A stretch of DNA of 64,000 bases from Pseudomonas sp. 14P_8.1_Bac3 (GTDB lineage Bacteria; Pseudomonadota; Gammaproteobacteria; Pseudomonadales; Pseudomonadaceae). The position numbers were made by a program, and so were the translations under genes. Below, one piece after another: positions 23,934 through 33,807 of the stretch (positions are counted from its first letter, which is position 1; every line of letters begins with the position of its first letter). Below the pieces are notes generated by a model. It was not told where the DNA came from. It was given only the letters and a program-made list of their open reading frames with translations, and made no database searches. The DNA lies in assembly GCF_025466085.1 (NCBI RefSeq), contig NZ_JANLOD010000066.1:62001-126000 (forward strand), given 5' to 3'.

Positions 23934-24692
23934 TCAGATGGGGTTGGGGCAATCGATGAAGATGTGTTCGAGGGCGAATCGCCGGGCCAGGTAATCGCCC
24001 AGCGCCTGCACGCCGTAACGCTCGGTGGCGTGATGGCCGGCAGCGATGAAGCTGATGTCGTTCTCCCGGGCGCTGTGGAAGGTCTGCTCCGAGGCTTCAC
24101 CGCTGAGGTACAGATCGACCCCGGCCAGCACCGCCTGGTCGATGTAACCCTGGCCACCACCGGTGCACCAGCCGACGCGGCGAATCATCTCACTACCTTC
24201 GATCAGCAGCGGCTCGCGGCCCATGACTTCCTGCACGCGCCGGGCGAAATCCCGCGGAGTCACCGGTTCGTTCAGCGAGCCGACCAGGCCCACCACTTTC
24301 AGGTTATCCGGATCGAGCGGGCCTTCGACGGTGATGTCCAACTGACGCGCCAGCTGCACGTTGTTGCCGACGTCCGGGTGCAGGTCCAGCGGCAGGTGAT
24401 AGGACAGCAGGCTGATGTCGTGCTTGAGCAAGGTCTTCAAGCGGCGCTGCTTCATGCCGGTGATGCACGGGTTCTCGCCTTTCCAGAAATAACCGTGATG
24501 CACCAGCACCAGATCGGCCTGAGCTTCGACCGCGGCATCCAGCAACGCCTGACTGGCGGTGACGCCACTGACGATGCGCATCACCTGCGGCCGACCTTCG
24601 ACCTGTAATCCGTTGGGGCAATAATCGGCAATCTTGGCACTGTTCAGATAACGGTCGGCTTCTTCGACCAGGGTGCTCAGGGCGACGGCCAT
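23934..24692 (-). CDS. Nif3-like dinuclear metal-centre hexameric protein
   Basis: A 252-aa member of the Nif3/YbgI (DUF34) family. Metal-binding histidines appear in the segments LVLVHHGYFWKGE and FIAAGHHATERYG. The segment YCPNGLQVEGRPQV near the start is diagnostic. The family has been tied to GTP cyclohydrolase-like or metal-insertion roles, but no reaction is agreed. It is divergent from algW, as in other pseudomonads. Confidence 0.92.
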   Translation of the reverse strand: MAVALSTLVEEADRYLNSAKIADYCPNGLQVEGRPQVMRIVSGVTASQALLDAAVEAQADLVLVHHGYFWKGENPCITGMKQRRLKTLLKHDISLLSYHLPLDLHPDVGNNVQLARQLDITVEGPLDPDNLKVVGLVGSLNEPVTPRDFARRVQEVMGREPLLIEGSEMIRRVGWCTGGGQGYIDQAVLAGVDLYLSGEASEQTFHSARENDISFIAAGHHATERYGVQALGDYLARRFALEHIFIDCPNPI

Positions 24693-24713
24693 AAAAGACT
24701 CCTAAATATCCCG

Positions 24714-24741
24714 TTCAGAGGCGCGCGCGGCCTCGTATAAT
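24714..24741 (+). promoter_or_regulatory. Probable sigma-70 promoter of algW
   Basis: TTCAGA (24714-24719) and TATAAT (24736-24741) are 16 nt apart, upstream of algW. A GC alternation (GCGCGCGCGG) fills part of the spacer. Confidence 0.6.
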
Positions 24742-24794
24742 GCGCGACATTATGGGCGGTCTCATACCGCCTGCAACCTCTCAGGACGTGCTTA

Positions 24795-25955
<1,161 letters not shown>

Positions 25956-25970
25956 CCGCCAACACGGATC

Positions 25971-26000
25971 CCTGTGGGAGCGGGCTTGCTCGCTCCTACA
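25971..26000. repeat. Solo REP hairpin
   Basis: A 12-bp stem with few mismatches: CCTGTGGGAGCGGGCTTGC and GCTCGCTCCTACA. It lies in the gap of about 180 bp after algW, which otherwise seems to hold only the promoter of the next gene. Confidence 0.75.
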
Positions 26001-26133
26001 CGTTGCGATCTGCGAACGCTGATTTCGAAACGATATAAAAGACTGTCACTTGTGACAGTACCCACCGAAAAAGTTGACGCTTAATCTTTCCTGGCGCCTG
26101 CACAGCACTCACGCCAAAAAGGAATTAACCGTC

Positions 26134-26532
26134 ATGAAGAGTTATGACCCGAGCATCGGACTGGCTTCCGGACATGTCAGCGTCAAGTTTTCAGATAACA
26201 CCAAACTGTCCATCAACAAAGTCCACTACCTCTATTCCAACAACGGGACGATCATTGTCGCCGAAGAGAATCCGCAGAACTTCATCGCATTCAGCACGCC
26301 TGCCGGGCTGCCGGTCGATGGACACTTCAACGTCGCTTATCCCAAAGCGGCCTCAGGGCCGTACCCGATGCTTTGGAGCATCATGCACAAGGGATCATTG
26401 AGGATGGTGACCAGCGCGACCATGAGTATGTCGACCAAGGACCTGGCGAGAGAGCTCGACGGCACGTTCTCGGCGACCCTGGACGATGGCACGACCGCCG
26501 AAGCCAGGTTTTCACTCAAGAGCAATCTGTAA
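26134..26532 (+). CDS. Hypothetical 132-aa protein
   Basis: A protein I do not recognise. It is rich in Ser, Thr and Asn and lacks a signal peptide or membrane helix. The segments VSVKFSDNTKLSINKVHYL and FSATLDDGTTAEARFSLK suggest a beta-rich fold. The ATG at 26134 has AAGGAA at proper distance; the frame is open 20 codons further up, but this covers a REP-adjacent promoter region. It stands alone between algW and the convergent hisC, and its codon use is less GC-biased than its neighbours. It may be a lineage-specific accessory gene. Confidence 0.7.
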   Translation: MKSYDPSIGLASGHVSVKFSDNTKLSINKVHYLYSNNGTIIVAEENPQNFIAFSTPAGLPVDGHFNVAYPKAASGPYPMLWSIMHKGSLRMVTSATMSMSTKDLARELDGTFSATLDDGTTAEARFSLKSNL

Positions 26533-26597
26533 ATTTCCCCGGCGCGCCACCGAGGTCAGATCAGCATCGATCACGCCATACAGACCGCTCCAACCGA

Positions 26598-26630
26598 TAT
26601 GAAGCTTCGCCGTGGCGCAGAAGCTTCATA
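26598..26630. repeat. Inverted repeat between convergent genes
   Basis: TATGAAGCTTC (26598-26608) and GAAGCTTCATA (26620-26630) are perfect inverted copies around 11 nt. They sit just beyond the hisC stop. No clear T-run follows, so it is only a possible factor-independent terminator or a stabilising hairpin. Confidence 0.5.
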
Positions 26631-26642
26631 CCGTGCGAGAGA

Positions 26643-27695
26643 TTACAAATCACCCAACCCGTCGATCAGCGCCTGGTTCTGCTCCGGCGTGCCAATCGAA
26701 ATCCGCAGGAACTGCGCAATCCGTTCCTGCTTGAAGTGGCGGACGATCACTCCCTGCTCGCGCAACTTCGCCGCCAGCCCTGCCGCATCATGCTGTGGGT
26801 GCCGCGCGAAGATGAAGTTCGCCGCCGACGGCAGCACGTCGAAGCCCTTCGTCTGCAACTGCCCGACCACCTTCTCACGATGTTCGATGACCAACCGGCA
26901 GGTCTTGTCGAAGTACTCGCGATCGTCGAAAGCCGCCGCCGCACCGACATTCGCCAGGCGATCCAGCGGATAGGAGTTGAAGCTGTTCTTGATCCGCTCC
27001 AGCGCTTCAATCAAGTCCGGATGCCCGACCGCCAATCCGACCCGCAGGCCCGCCAGTGAGCGGGACTTGGACAAGGTCTGGGTGACCAGCAAATTCGGAT
27101 AACGGTCGACCAACGTAATCGCCGTCTCGCCACCGAAGTCGATGTACGCCTCGTCCACGACGACGACCGAATCCGGGCTGGCCTTGAGGATCTGCTCAAC
27201 CGCGTCCAGCGCCAGCAGGCAACCGGTCGGCGCGTTCGGGTTGGGGAAAATGATCCCGCCGTTCGGCTTGGCATAGTCTGCCGGGTTGATCCGGAACTGT
27301 TCGTCCAGCGGCACCGCGTCGAACGTGATGCCATACAACCCGCAATAAACCGGGTAGAAGCTGTAGCTGATGTCCGGAAACAGCAGCGGTTTATCGTGCT
27401 GCAGCAAACCGTGGAAGATGTGCGCCAGGACTTCGTCCGAACCGTTGCCGAGGAACACCTGATTGCTCTGCACGCCGTAGTACCTGGCGACGGCGTTTTT
27501 CAGCAGATCACTGTTCGGGTCCGGGTACAGACGCAGGTTGTCGTTCAGCTCGGTCTGCATCGCCGCCAAGGCCTTGGGCGACGGACCGTAGGGGTTTTCG
27601 TTGGTGTTGAGTTTCACCAGTTTCGCCAGTTTCGGCTGCTCGCCCGGCACATAGGGCACCAGGTTCTTGACGAACGGGCTCCAGAATTTACTCAT
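26643..27695 (-). CDS. hisC: Histidinol-phosphate aminotransferase
   Basis: A 350-aa class I/II PLP aminotransferase. NTNENPYGPSPKAL begins the substrate region, and the PLP lysine is in TLSKSRSLAGLRVG. It makes histidinol phosphate from imidazole acetol phosphate. The ATG at 27695 gives the normal N-terminus (MSKFWSPFVKNLVPYVPGEQ). hisD ends 1 nt before it, so hisD and hisC are co-translated. Confidence 0.96.
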   Translation of the reverse strand: MSKFWSPFVKNLVPYVPGEQPKLAKLVKLNTNENPYGPSPKALAAMQTELNDNLRLYPDPNSDLLKNAVARYYGVQSNQVFLGNGSDEVLAHIFHGLLQHDKPLLFPDISYSFYPVYCGLYGITFDAVPLDEQFRINPADYAKPNGGIIFPNPNAPTGCLLALDAVEQILKASPDSVVVVDEAYIDFGGETAITLVDRYPNLLVTQTLSKSRSLAGLRVGLAVGHPDLIEALERIKNSFNSYPLDRLANVGAAAAFDDREYFDKTCRLVIEHREKVVGQLQTKGFDVLPSAANFIFARHPQHDAAGLAAKLREQGVIVRHFKQERIAQFLRISIGTPEQNQALIDGLGDL

Positions 27696-27696
27696 T

Positions 27697-29034
27697 TCAG
27701 TTCCCCTGCCCTTGTGGAAAGTCTTCGTCAACGATGCGGTATTCAGCGCTGCGGGCGTGGGCGGTCAGCGACTCGCCGCGGGCCAGCACGGAAGCGGTTT
27801 TGCCCAATTCCGACGCTCCCTGCTCGGAGCAGAAGATGATCGACGAGCGTTTCTGGAAGTCGTACACACCCAACGGCGACGAGAAGCGCGCGGTGCCGGA
27901 TGTCGGCAATACGTGATTCGGGCCGGCGCAGTAGTCGCCCAAGGCTTCCGAGGTGTGACGGCCCATGAAGATCGCACCCGCGTGGCGGATCTGCGGCAGC
28001 CAGGCTTGCGGGTCAGCGACCGACAACTCCAGGTGTTCCGGCGCAATGCGGTTGGCCACTTCGATGGCTTGCTCCATGTCGCGAACCTGAATCAACGCAC
28101 CACGGCCGTTGATCGAAGTCTCGATGATTTCAGCGCGCTCCATGGTCGGCAGCAATTTAGCGATGCTCGCGGCAACTTGATCGAGGAATTCCGCGTCCGG
28201 GCTGACCAGAATCGCCTGGGCGTCTTCGTCGTGCTCGGCCTGGGAGAACAGGTCCATTGCGATCCAGTCCGGATCGGTCTTGCCGTCGCAGACCACGAGG
28301 ATTTCCGACGGACCGGCGATCATGTCGATACCGACCTGACCGAAGACGTGGCGCTTGGCGGTGGCGACGTAGATGTTGCCCGGCCCGACCACCTTGTCGA
28401 CTTTCGGCACGCTTTCGGTGCCGTAGGCCAGCGCGGCAACGGCTTGTGCACCGCCGATGGTGAACACGCGGTCGACGCCAGCGATGCACGCGGCGGCCAG
28501 CACCAGTTCGTTGATTTCACCGCGTGGGGTCGGCACCACCATCACCACTTCGGTCACGCCGGCAACCTTGGCCGGAATCGCGTTCATCAACACCGAGGAC
28601 GGGTACGACGCCTTGCCGCCCGGCACGTAGAGACCGGCGCGATCCAGCGGCGTGACCTTCTGGCCCAGCACGGTGCCGTCGGCTTCGGTGTAGCTCCAGG
28701 AATCCTGCTTTTGCTTTTCGTGGTAGCTACGCACCCGGGCCGCGGCTTTTTCCAGCGCTTCACGCTGGGGCACGGTGATGCGGGTCAGGGCCAGTTCCAG
28801 GCGCTCGCGCGGCAGGATCAAGTCTGCCATGGACGCCACGTCCAGGCCGTCGAACTGCCGGGTGAATTCCACCAGCGCCGCATCACCGCGCTCGCGCACG
28901 GCCTTGATGATGTCCAGCACGCGCTGATTGACCGAGTCGTCAGACACACTTTCCCAGCTCAGCAGATGATCCAGATGATGCGCGAAATCCGGGTCAGCAG
29001 CGTTGAGTCGGCGAATTGCAGTCGGTGCGGTCAT
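27697..29034 (-). CDS. hisD: Histidinol dehydrogenase
   Basis: A 445-aa zinc enzyme of usual length (about 430-445), carrying out the last two oxidations of histidine synthesis. Family blocks include GLYVPGGKASYPSSVLM, GPGNIYVATAKRHVFG and AGPSEILVVCD. It lies between hisG and hisC on the minus strand. Upstream is an intrinsic terminator hairpin and a sequence able to pair with its Shine-Dalgarno, described separately. Confidence 0.97.
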   Translation of the reverse strand: MTAPTAIRRLNAADPDFAHHLDHLLSWESVSDDSVNQRVLDIIKAVRERGDAALVEFTRQFDGLDVASMADLILPRERLELALTRITVPQREALEKAAARVRSYHEKQKQDSWSYTEADGTVLGQKVTPLDRAGLYVPGGKASYPSSVLMNAIPAKVAGVTEVVMVVPTPRGEINELVLAAACIAGVDRVFTIGGAQAVAALAYGTESVPKVDKVVGPGNIYVATAKRHVFGQVGIDMIAGPSEILVVCDGKTDPDWIAMDLFSQAEHDEDAQAILVSPDAEFLDQVAASIAKLLPTMERAEIIETSINGRGALIQVRDMEQAIEVANRIAPEHLELSVADPQAWLPQIRHAGAIFMGRHTSEALGDYCAGPNHVLPTSGTARFSSPLGVYDFQKRSSIIFCSEQGASELGKTASVLARGESLTAHARSAEYRIVDEDFPQGQGN

Positions 29035-29041
29035 AGCGAGA

Positions 29042-29124
29042 GCCTCATAGGAATGGCAAAAAACTCAGGCGCCCGAAGCTAACATTCGATCCGCTTGGGC
29101 ACCTGAGAATTCTGGCTATGAGGC
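29042..29124 (-). promoter_or_regulatory. Candidate regulatory leader between hisG and hisD
   Basis: CTATGAGGC at 29042-29050 on the minus strand contains the GAGG before the hisD ATG. The exact complement GCCTCATAG lies 65 nt upstream at 29116-29124. Pairing would mask the ribosome site and close a loop around the terminator hairpin. Control of hisD by this structure is inference. Confidence 0.4.
29058..29107 (-). terminator. Intrinsic terminator or attenuator between hisG and hisD
   Basis: CTCAGG-x-GCCC-AAGC pairs with GCTT-GGGC-x-CCTGAG over 29064-29107, and on the minus strand six T residues follow (29063-29058). It lies after hisG and before hisD in the direction of transcription. Confidence 0.75.
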
Positions 29125-29159
29125 GGATAGACGGCGCGACTCAAGGTCGCGCAGGTGAA

Positions 29160-29795
29160 TCAGCCGCGGTGTCGAGACTCCACTGCCTTGCGCAGGGTGT
29201 CGATCAACGCCTGGATACGGGCGTGCTGCATTTTCATTGAAGCTTTATTGACGATCAGCCGGGAGCTGATGTCGGCAATGAAATCCTGGGGCTCCAGGCC
29301 ATTGGCGCGCAGGGTGTTGCCGGTGTCGACCACGTCGATGATCTTGTCCGCCAGACCGATCAGCGGCGCCAGCTCCATCGAGCCGTAGAGCTTGATGATG
29401 TCGACCTGACGGCCCTGTTCGGCGTAGTAACGCTTGGCAACGTTGACGAACTTGGTCGCCACGCGCAAACGGCCCTTGGGCTCGACATCGCCGACACGGC
29501 CAGCGGTCATCAGCTTGCAGAGGGCAATGCGCAAATCCAGAGGCTCGTACAAACCCTGGCCGCCGTACTCCATCAGCACGTCTTTACCGGCGACGCCCAG
29601 GTCAGCGGCACCATGCTCGACGTAGGTCGGCACGTCGGTGGCGCGCACGATCAGCAGACGTACGTCAGGCTGGGTCGTGGGGATGATCAGCTTGCGGCTC
29701 TTGTCCGGATTCTCGGTCGGCACGATGCCCGCTTCAGCCAGAAGCGGCAGGGTGTCGTCAAGGATGCGGCCCTTGGACAGTGCGATGGTCAACAT
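29160..29795 (-). CDS. hisG: ATP phosphoribosyltransferase, short form
   Basis: A 211-aa enzyme of the short HisG type, which lacks the regulatory domain and needs HisZ as partner; no hisZ is in this window. It starts histidine synthesis from ATP and PRPP. The segments LTIALSKGRILDDTLPLL, GAADLGVAGKDVL and DIVDTGNTLRANG are visible. murA ends 125 nt upstream. The gap contains two small hairpins. Confidence 0.96.
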   Translation of the reverse strand: MLTIALSKGRILDDTLPLLAEAGIVPTENPDKSRKLIIPTTQPDVRLLIVRATDVPTYVEHGAADLGVAGKDVLMEYGGQGLYEPLDLRIALCKLMTAGRVGDVEPKGRLRVATKFVNVAKRYYAEQGRQVDIIKLYGSMELAPLIGLADKIIDVVDTGNTLRANGLEPQDFIADISSRLIVNKASMKMQHARIQALIDTLRKAVESRHRG

Positions 29796-29856
29796 GGGAA
29801 ACGTCAGTCCTTATCAAGGTACTCATGCCAGGTCGCAATCGGCGCCGGACACACAT

Positions 29857-29908
29857 CGAGCCGGAAACCGGCTCGACTGAACAATTCAACGGACACGTCC
29901 CTGTGTCC
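29857..29908. repeat. Two small hairpins between murA and hisG
   Basis: CGAGCCGG-AAA-CCGGCTCG at 29857-29875 and GGACAC/GTGTCC at 29891-29908. No T-run follows either, so they are weak candidates for a pause, a terminator or RNA stabilisation. Confidence 0.5.
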
Positions 29909-29920
29909 ATGCAGCAGAAA

Positions 29921-31186
29921 CTAGCCCGGTACGCGGCGGATCTTGGCGCCGAGCATCTGCAGCTTCTCTTCGATACACTCGTAACCACGGTCGATGTGGT
30001 AGATGCGGTCGATCAGGGTGTCGCCTTCAGCGATCAGTGCCGAGATCACCAGACTGGCCGATGCACGCAGGTCGGTGGCCATGACGGGCGCGCCTTTGAG
30101 CTTCTCGGTGCCGGTGACGATGGCGGTGTTGCCCTCGACCTGGATCTTGGCGCCCATACGGTGCAGTTCGTAGACGTGCATGAAGCGGTTTTCAAAGATC
30201 GTCTCGATCACCGCGCCGGTGCCTTCGGCAATAGCGTTGAGCGAGATGAACTGCGCTTGCATGTCGGTCGGGAACGCCGGGTATGGAGCGGTCCGCACGT
30301 TGACGGCTTTTGGCCGCTTGCCGTGCATGTTCAGCTCGATCCAGTCATCACCCGAGGTGATTTCAGCGCCGGCTTCACGGAGTTTTTCCAGAACGGCTTC
30401 GAGGATGGTCGGATCCGTATCCTTGACCTTCACGCGACCGCCGGTGACGGCAGCAGCCACCAGGTAAGTCCCGGTTTCGATACGGTCAGGCATCACTTTG
30501 TAGGTGGTCGGGTGCAGGCGCTCGACGCCATCGATGGTGATGGTGTCGGTGCCGGCGCCAGTGATCTTGGCGCCCATGGCGATCAGGAAGTTCGCCAGGT
30601 CGATGACTTCAGGCTCGCGCGCGGCGTTGGCCAGAACGCTGCGGCCCTTGGCCAGGGCGGCGGCCATCATGATGTTCTCGGTGCCGGTCACGCTGACGGT
30701 GTCGAAGAAGAAGTGCGCACCGCGCAGGCCGCCCTCTGGCGCCTTGGCCTTGATGTAGCCGCCTTCGACGTCGATGACCGCGCCCATGGCTTCAAGACCA
30801 CGGATGTGCAGGTCCACCGGACGCGAACCGATGGCGCAACCGCCAGGCAGTGCCACTTCGGCTTCACCGAAACGGGCAACCATCGGGCCCAGGACCAGGA
30901 TCGACGCACGCATGGTCTTGACCAGTTCGTACGGGGCGATCAGGGTCTTGATGGTGCGCGGGTCGATTTCGACGCTGAGCTTCTCGTCGATCACCGGCTC
31001 GATGCCCATGCGACCGAACAGCTCGATCATGGTGGTGATGTCGTGCAGGTGCGGCAGGTTGGCAACCGTGACCGGGCCATCGCACAGCAAGGTGGCCGCC
31101 AGGATCGGCAGGGCAGAGTTCTTTGCCCCGGAAATGCGGATCTCGCCATCAAGACGAGCGCCACCGGTAATAATCAATTTATCCAT
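29921..31186 (-). CDS. murA: UDP-N-acetylglucosamine 1-carboxyvinyltransferase
   Basis: A 421-aa enzyme of usual length. It transfers enolpyruvate to UDP-GlcNAc, the first committed step of peptidoglycan. The fosfomycin-target cysteine is present as C117 (ALPGGCAIGSRPVDLH). The N-terminus LIITGGARLDGEIRISGAKN is typical. The ibaG gene lies 22 nt upstream; the order ibaG-murA-hisG is conserved in pseudomonads. Confidence 0.98.
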   Translation of the reverse strand: MDKLIITGGARLDGEIRISGAKNSALPILAATLLCDGPVTVANLPHLHDITTMIELFGRMGIEPVIDEKLSVEIDPRTIKTLIAPYELVKTMRASILVLGPMVARFGEAEVALPGGCAIGSRPVDLHIRGLEAMGAVIDVEGGYIKAKAPEGGLRGAHFFFDTVSVTGTENIMMAAALAKGRSVLANAAREPEVIDLANFLIAMGAKITGAGTDTITIDGVERLHPTTYKVMPDRIETGTYLVAAAVTGGRVKVKDTDPTILEAVLEKLREAGAEITSGDDWIELNMHGKRPKAVNVRTAPYPAFPTDMQAQFISLNAIAEGTGAVIETIFENRFMHVYELHRMGAKIQVEGNTAIVTGTEKLKGAPVMATDLRASASLVISALIAEGDTLIDRIYHIDRGYECIEEKLQMLGAKIRRVPG

Positions 31187-31208
31187 AAGAATCTCGACGC
31201 CCTTGGGC

Positions 31209-31460
31209 TCAGGTGCGCTCGGCCCAGGCCGCGCTGCTGAAAAATTTCATAGTGACCGCGTGGATGCTGCCATCGGTGATCCATGGGTTCAAATGGGCAT
31301 AGACCTGCTGCTGACGCTTCACCGGGCTCAACGCCGCCAGTTCATCGCTAATCACGTTCAGCTGGAAATTGCAGCCTTCGCCTTCAACTTCCACCTGCAC
31401 GTGTGAAAGAGATTCGGACAGCTTTCCTTCAAGGAAGCTCTTTACTTCGGTGGCCTGCAT
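31209..31460 (-). CDS. ibaG: BolA-family protein IbaG
   Basis: An 83-aa BolA/YrbA-type protein (VKSFLEGKLSESLSHVQVEV, then KRQQQVYAHLNPWI and AVTMKFFS). BolA proteins bind monothiol glutaredoxins through an iron-sulfur cluster; IbaG is the acid-inducible paralogue near mla genes. The ATG at 31460 gives the usual start. It lies between mlaB and murA on the same strand. Confidence 0.92.
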   Translation of the reverse strand: MQATEVKSFLEGKLSESLSHVQVEVEGEGCNFQLNVISDELAALSPVKRQQQVYAHLNPWITDGSIHAVTMKFFSSAAWAERT

Positions 31461-31573
31461 GCTCAACCTCAATCGGCGCCCTGTGCGCGCGGGTCGGACA
31501 TCATACAAAAAAGCCCCGCGCCTGCGAACCCCGCGAAGCAGGACTCTGACGGGGGGCTTCCTTATAGATGTGG

Positions 31574-31879
31574 TTAGGGATGCGCCAACAGCTCGGTCAG
31601 TTCGCTGACCTGAGCGATTTCGCGCATGTCTTCAGGCATTGCCCGGATGCTCAGCGGCTTGCCGGCTTCCTGGGCATCGCGCATGAAACACAGCAGCAGC
31701 GACAAGCCGACACTGCTGGACTTCAATACTGCCGAACAATCCACCACCAAGGCGGGGGCCTTGCTGGCCTTGATCAGTGCCTGGCCCTGCTTGCGCAGGC
31801 CAGGACCGGTCAGATAGTCCAGCATGCCGCTGAGCATCAACTCGCCGGACTCGCTCATGCGAATGGCCGAAACACTCAT
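31574..31879 (-). CDS. mlaB: MlaB STAS-domain protein
   Basis: A 101-aa STAS-domain protein. It would bind the ATPase MlaF and tune the inner-membrane MlaFEDB lipid transporter. The STAS signature region is VVDCSAVLKSSSVGLSLLL. Its ATG overlaps the mlaC stop by 4 nt. Confidence 0.9.
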   Translation of the reverse strand: MSVSAIRMSESGELMLSGMLDYLTGPGLRKQGQALIKASKAPALVVDCSAVLKSSSVGLSLLLCFMRDAQEAGKPLSIRAMPEDMREIAQVSELTELLAHP

Positions 31880-32532
31880 TGGGCTTGCTTCTCGGGAGCT
31901 TGCTTCTCGCTGGCTTCCTTGGCCTTGGCGACTTCACCGGCCCAACCGTTGATGGTCTTGTCCAGGTCGTTGCCATTGCGCTGCATCGCATCAGCGAACT
32001 GATCGCGGAACAGCTTGCCGATGTTGATGCCATTGATGATCACGTTGCGCAGCTTCCACTCACCCTGGATCTTTTCCAGTGTGTAGGAAACAGGATAGAT
32101 CGCGCCATTGCTGCCCTTGACCGTCATGCCAACGCTGGTGCGGTCGCCCGACTCGTCCTTGGCAGGATCGACGACAATCCCTTGATTGTTGTACTCGAGC
32201 AAGGCGTTGCCATAGAACTGGAACAGACCCTTCTTGAAGTTCTCTTCGAAGGTCTTCATCTGCGCCGGCGTGGCTTTACGGGAATACTTGACCGTCATGA
32301 TGCTCTTGGAAATGCCCTCGGCATCCACCACAGGGCCGACGATGGTGTTCAGCGCCGCATAGAAGTCATTCGGGTCCTGCTTGTACTTTTCTTTGTTGGC
32401 CGACAGGTCGGCCAACAAACGGCTGGTGGTGTCCTGTACCAGATCGTGCGCGGAAGGCGCCGCCACGGCGTTAGCCATCAACGGCAGGGCCGCGAGTAAT
32501 ACCAACAGGCCACGTCGCAAGGTAGAGATCAT
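31876..32532 (-). CDS. mlaC: MlaC periplasmic phospholipid carrier
   Basis: A 218-aa soluble carrier. It has a signal peptide (RRGLLVLLAALPLMANAVAA) and the MlaC/Tgt2 fold. It moves phospholipid between the outer-membrane MlaA complex and MlaFEDB. The C-terminal tail (KAKEASEKQAPEKQAQ) is charged and low in complexity. It starts 10 nt after mlaD. Confidence 0.93.
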   Translation of the reverse strand: MISTLRRGLLVLLAALPLMANAVAAPSAHDLVQDTTSRLLADLSANKEKYKQDPNDFYAALNTIVGPVVDAEGISKSIMTVKYSRKATPAQMKTFEENFKKGLFQFYGNALLEYNNQGIVVDPAKDESGDRTSVGMTVKGSNGAIYPVSYTLEKIQGEWKLRNVIINGINIGKLFRDQFADAMQRNGNDLDKTINGWAGEVAKAKEASEKQAPEKQAQ

Positions 32533-32542
32533 TCAAAACTCC

Positions 32543-33010
32543 TCATTTAGCGTCTTTGCTAACGGTATTGAGCAGGAATTTACCGATCAGGTCCTCGAGC
32601 ACCAGCGACGACTGGGTGTCGTGGATGGTCCCGCCATCCTTGAGCAAGCCTTCTTCGCCGCCCACGCTGATACCGATGTACTTCTCGCCCAACAAGCCAG
32701 CCGTCAGAATAGATGCAGTGGAGTCAGTCGGCAGATTATCTACGCGCTTTTCCAGTTGCATCGTCACCCGACCGGTGAAGCTGTCGCGGTCCAGATCGAT
32801 CGCCGTGACCTTGCCGATCGTCACACCGGCCATGGTCACTTTAGCTCTGACCGTCAAACCGGCGATATTGTCGAAATAGGCATAAAGTTTATACGTATCG
32901 GTGGTTGCGCTCGGGGACAGGCCACTTACCCGCAACGCCAGCAACAGCAAAGCCAGGATGCCAGCGAGCAGGAAAAGGCCGACACCGATTTCCAGGGTGC
33001 GGTTTTGCAT
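32543..33010 (-). CDS. mlaD: MlaD membrane-anchored MCE protein
   Basis: A 155-aa protein. One N-terminal helix (ILEIGVGLFLLAGILALLLL-like) is followed by an MCE domain (YFDNIAGLTVRAKVTMAGV). It forms the hexameric lipid-binding ring on the transporter. It overlaps the mlaE stop by 1 nt. Confidence 0.94.
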   Translation of the reverse strand: MQNRTLEIGVGLFLLAGILALLLLALRVSGLSPSATTDTYKLYAYFDNIAGLTVRAKVTMAGVTIGKVTAIDLDRDSFTGRVTMQLEKRVDNLPTDSTASILTAGLLGEKYIGISVGGEEGLLKDGGTIHDTQSSLVLEDLIGKFLLNTVSKDAK

Positions 33011-33807
33011 CAGAAATCTCCAAACATCAAGGCGGTCAGAATAAAGTCCAGGCCGAGTACAGCCAACGAGGCATACACCACGGTCTTGGTAGTGGCACGA
33101 CTGATCCCCTCGGACGTGGGCTCGCAGTCATAGCCTTGGAATACGGCGATCCAGGTCACGACAAAGGCGAAGACGATACTTTTGATGATGCCGTTGAGCA
33201 CATCGTCAGTGAACGTCACGCTGTTTTGCATGTTGGCCCAGTAGGAACCTTCATACACACCCAGCCAGTCAACGGCCACCCACGAACCGCCCCAGATACC
33301 CACCACGCTGAAAATCATTGCCAGCACCGGCAGGGAAATGAAGCCGGCCCACAGGCGCGGGGCAACGATGTACTTGAGCGGGTCGACGCCAATCATTTCG
33401 AGACTGGACAACTGCTCGGTGGATTTCATGTTGCCGATTTCCGCCGTCAGGGCCGAACCGGCACGGCCGGCGAACAACAAGGCCGTGACCACGGGACCGA
33501 GCTCGCGCAGCAGGGTCAGGGCGACCATCTGCCCGACCGCCTGTTCCGAACCATAGCTGGACAGGATGTTGAACCCTTGCAACGCCAGCACCATGCCTAT
33601 GAATACCCCGGAGACCACGATGATCACCAGGGACATCACGCCCACCGAATGCAATTGCTTGATCAGCAGGCCGAAACCGCCGCCAATGCCGCCGCGCCCC
33701 AGCAAGGCATGGAACAGGAAAATCGTTGAACGACCGAACACCGCCAGCACGTCGATGGCGGCGTGGCCGAAGCGGCGCACGCGTTCTATGAGTGAAATCT
33801 TGCGCAT
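33010..33807 (-). CDS. mlaE: MlaE permease
   Basis: A 265-aa permease of the MlaE/YrbE family with five or six helices. The conserved middle includes LRELGPVVTALLFAGRAGSA and GNMKSTEQLSSLEMIGVDPL. The ATG at 33807 overlaps the mlaF stop by one base (TGATG). It is the core of the lipid ABC transporter that keeps outer-membrane asymmetry. Confidence 0.95.
   Translation of the reverse strand: MRKISLIERVRRFGHAAIDVLAVFGRSTIFLFHALLGRGGIGGGFGLLIKQLHSVGVMSLVIIVVSGVFIGMVLALQGFNILSSYGSEQAVGQMVALTLLRELGPVVTALLFAGRAGSALTAEIGNMKSTEQLSSLEMIGVDPLKYIVAPRLWAGFISLPVLAMIFSVVGIWGGSWVAVDWLGVYEGSYWANMQNSVTFTDDVLNGIIKSIVFAFVVTWIAVFQGYDCEPTSEGISRATTKTVVYASLAVLGLDFILTALMFGDF

Noticed and set aside
27667..31240. Plus-strand open frames opposite hisD, hisG and murA
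   Set aside because: They are antisense to well-conserved enzymes and have low-complexity composition typical of shadows.
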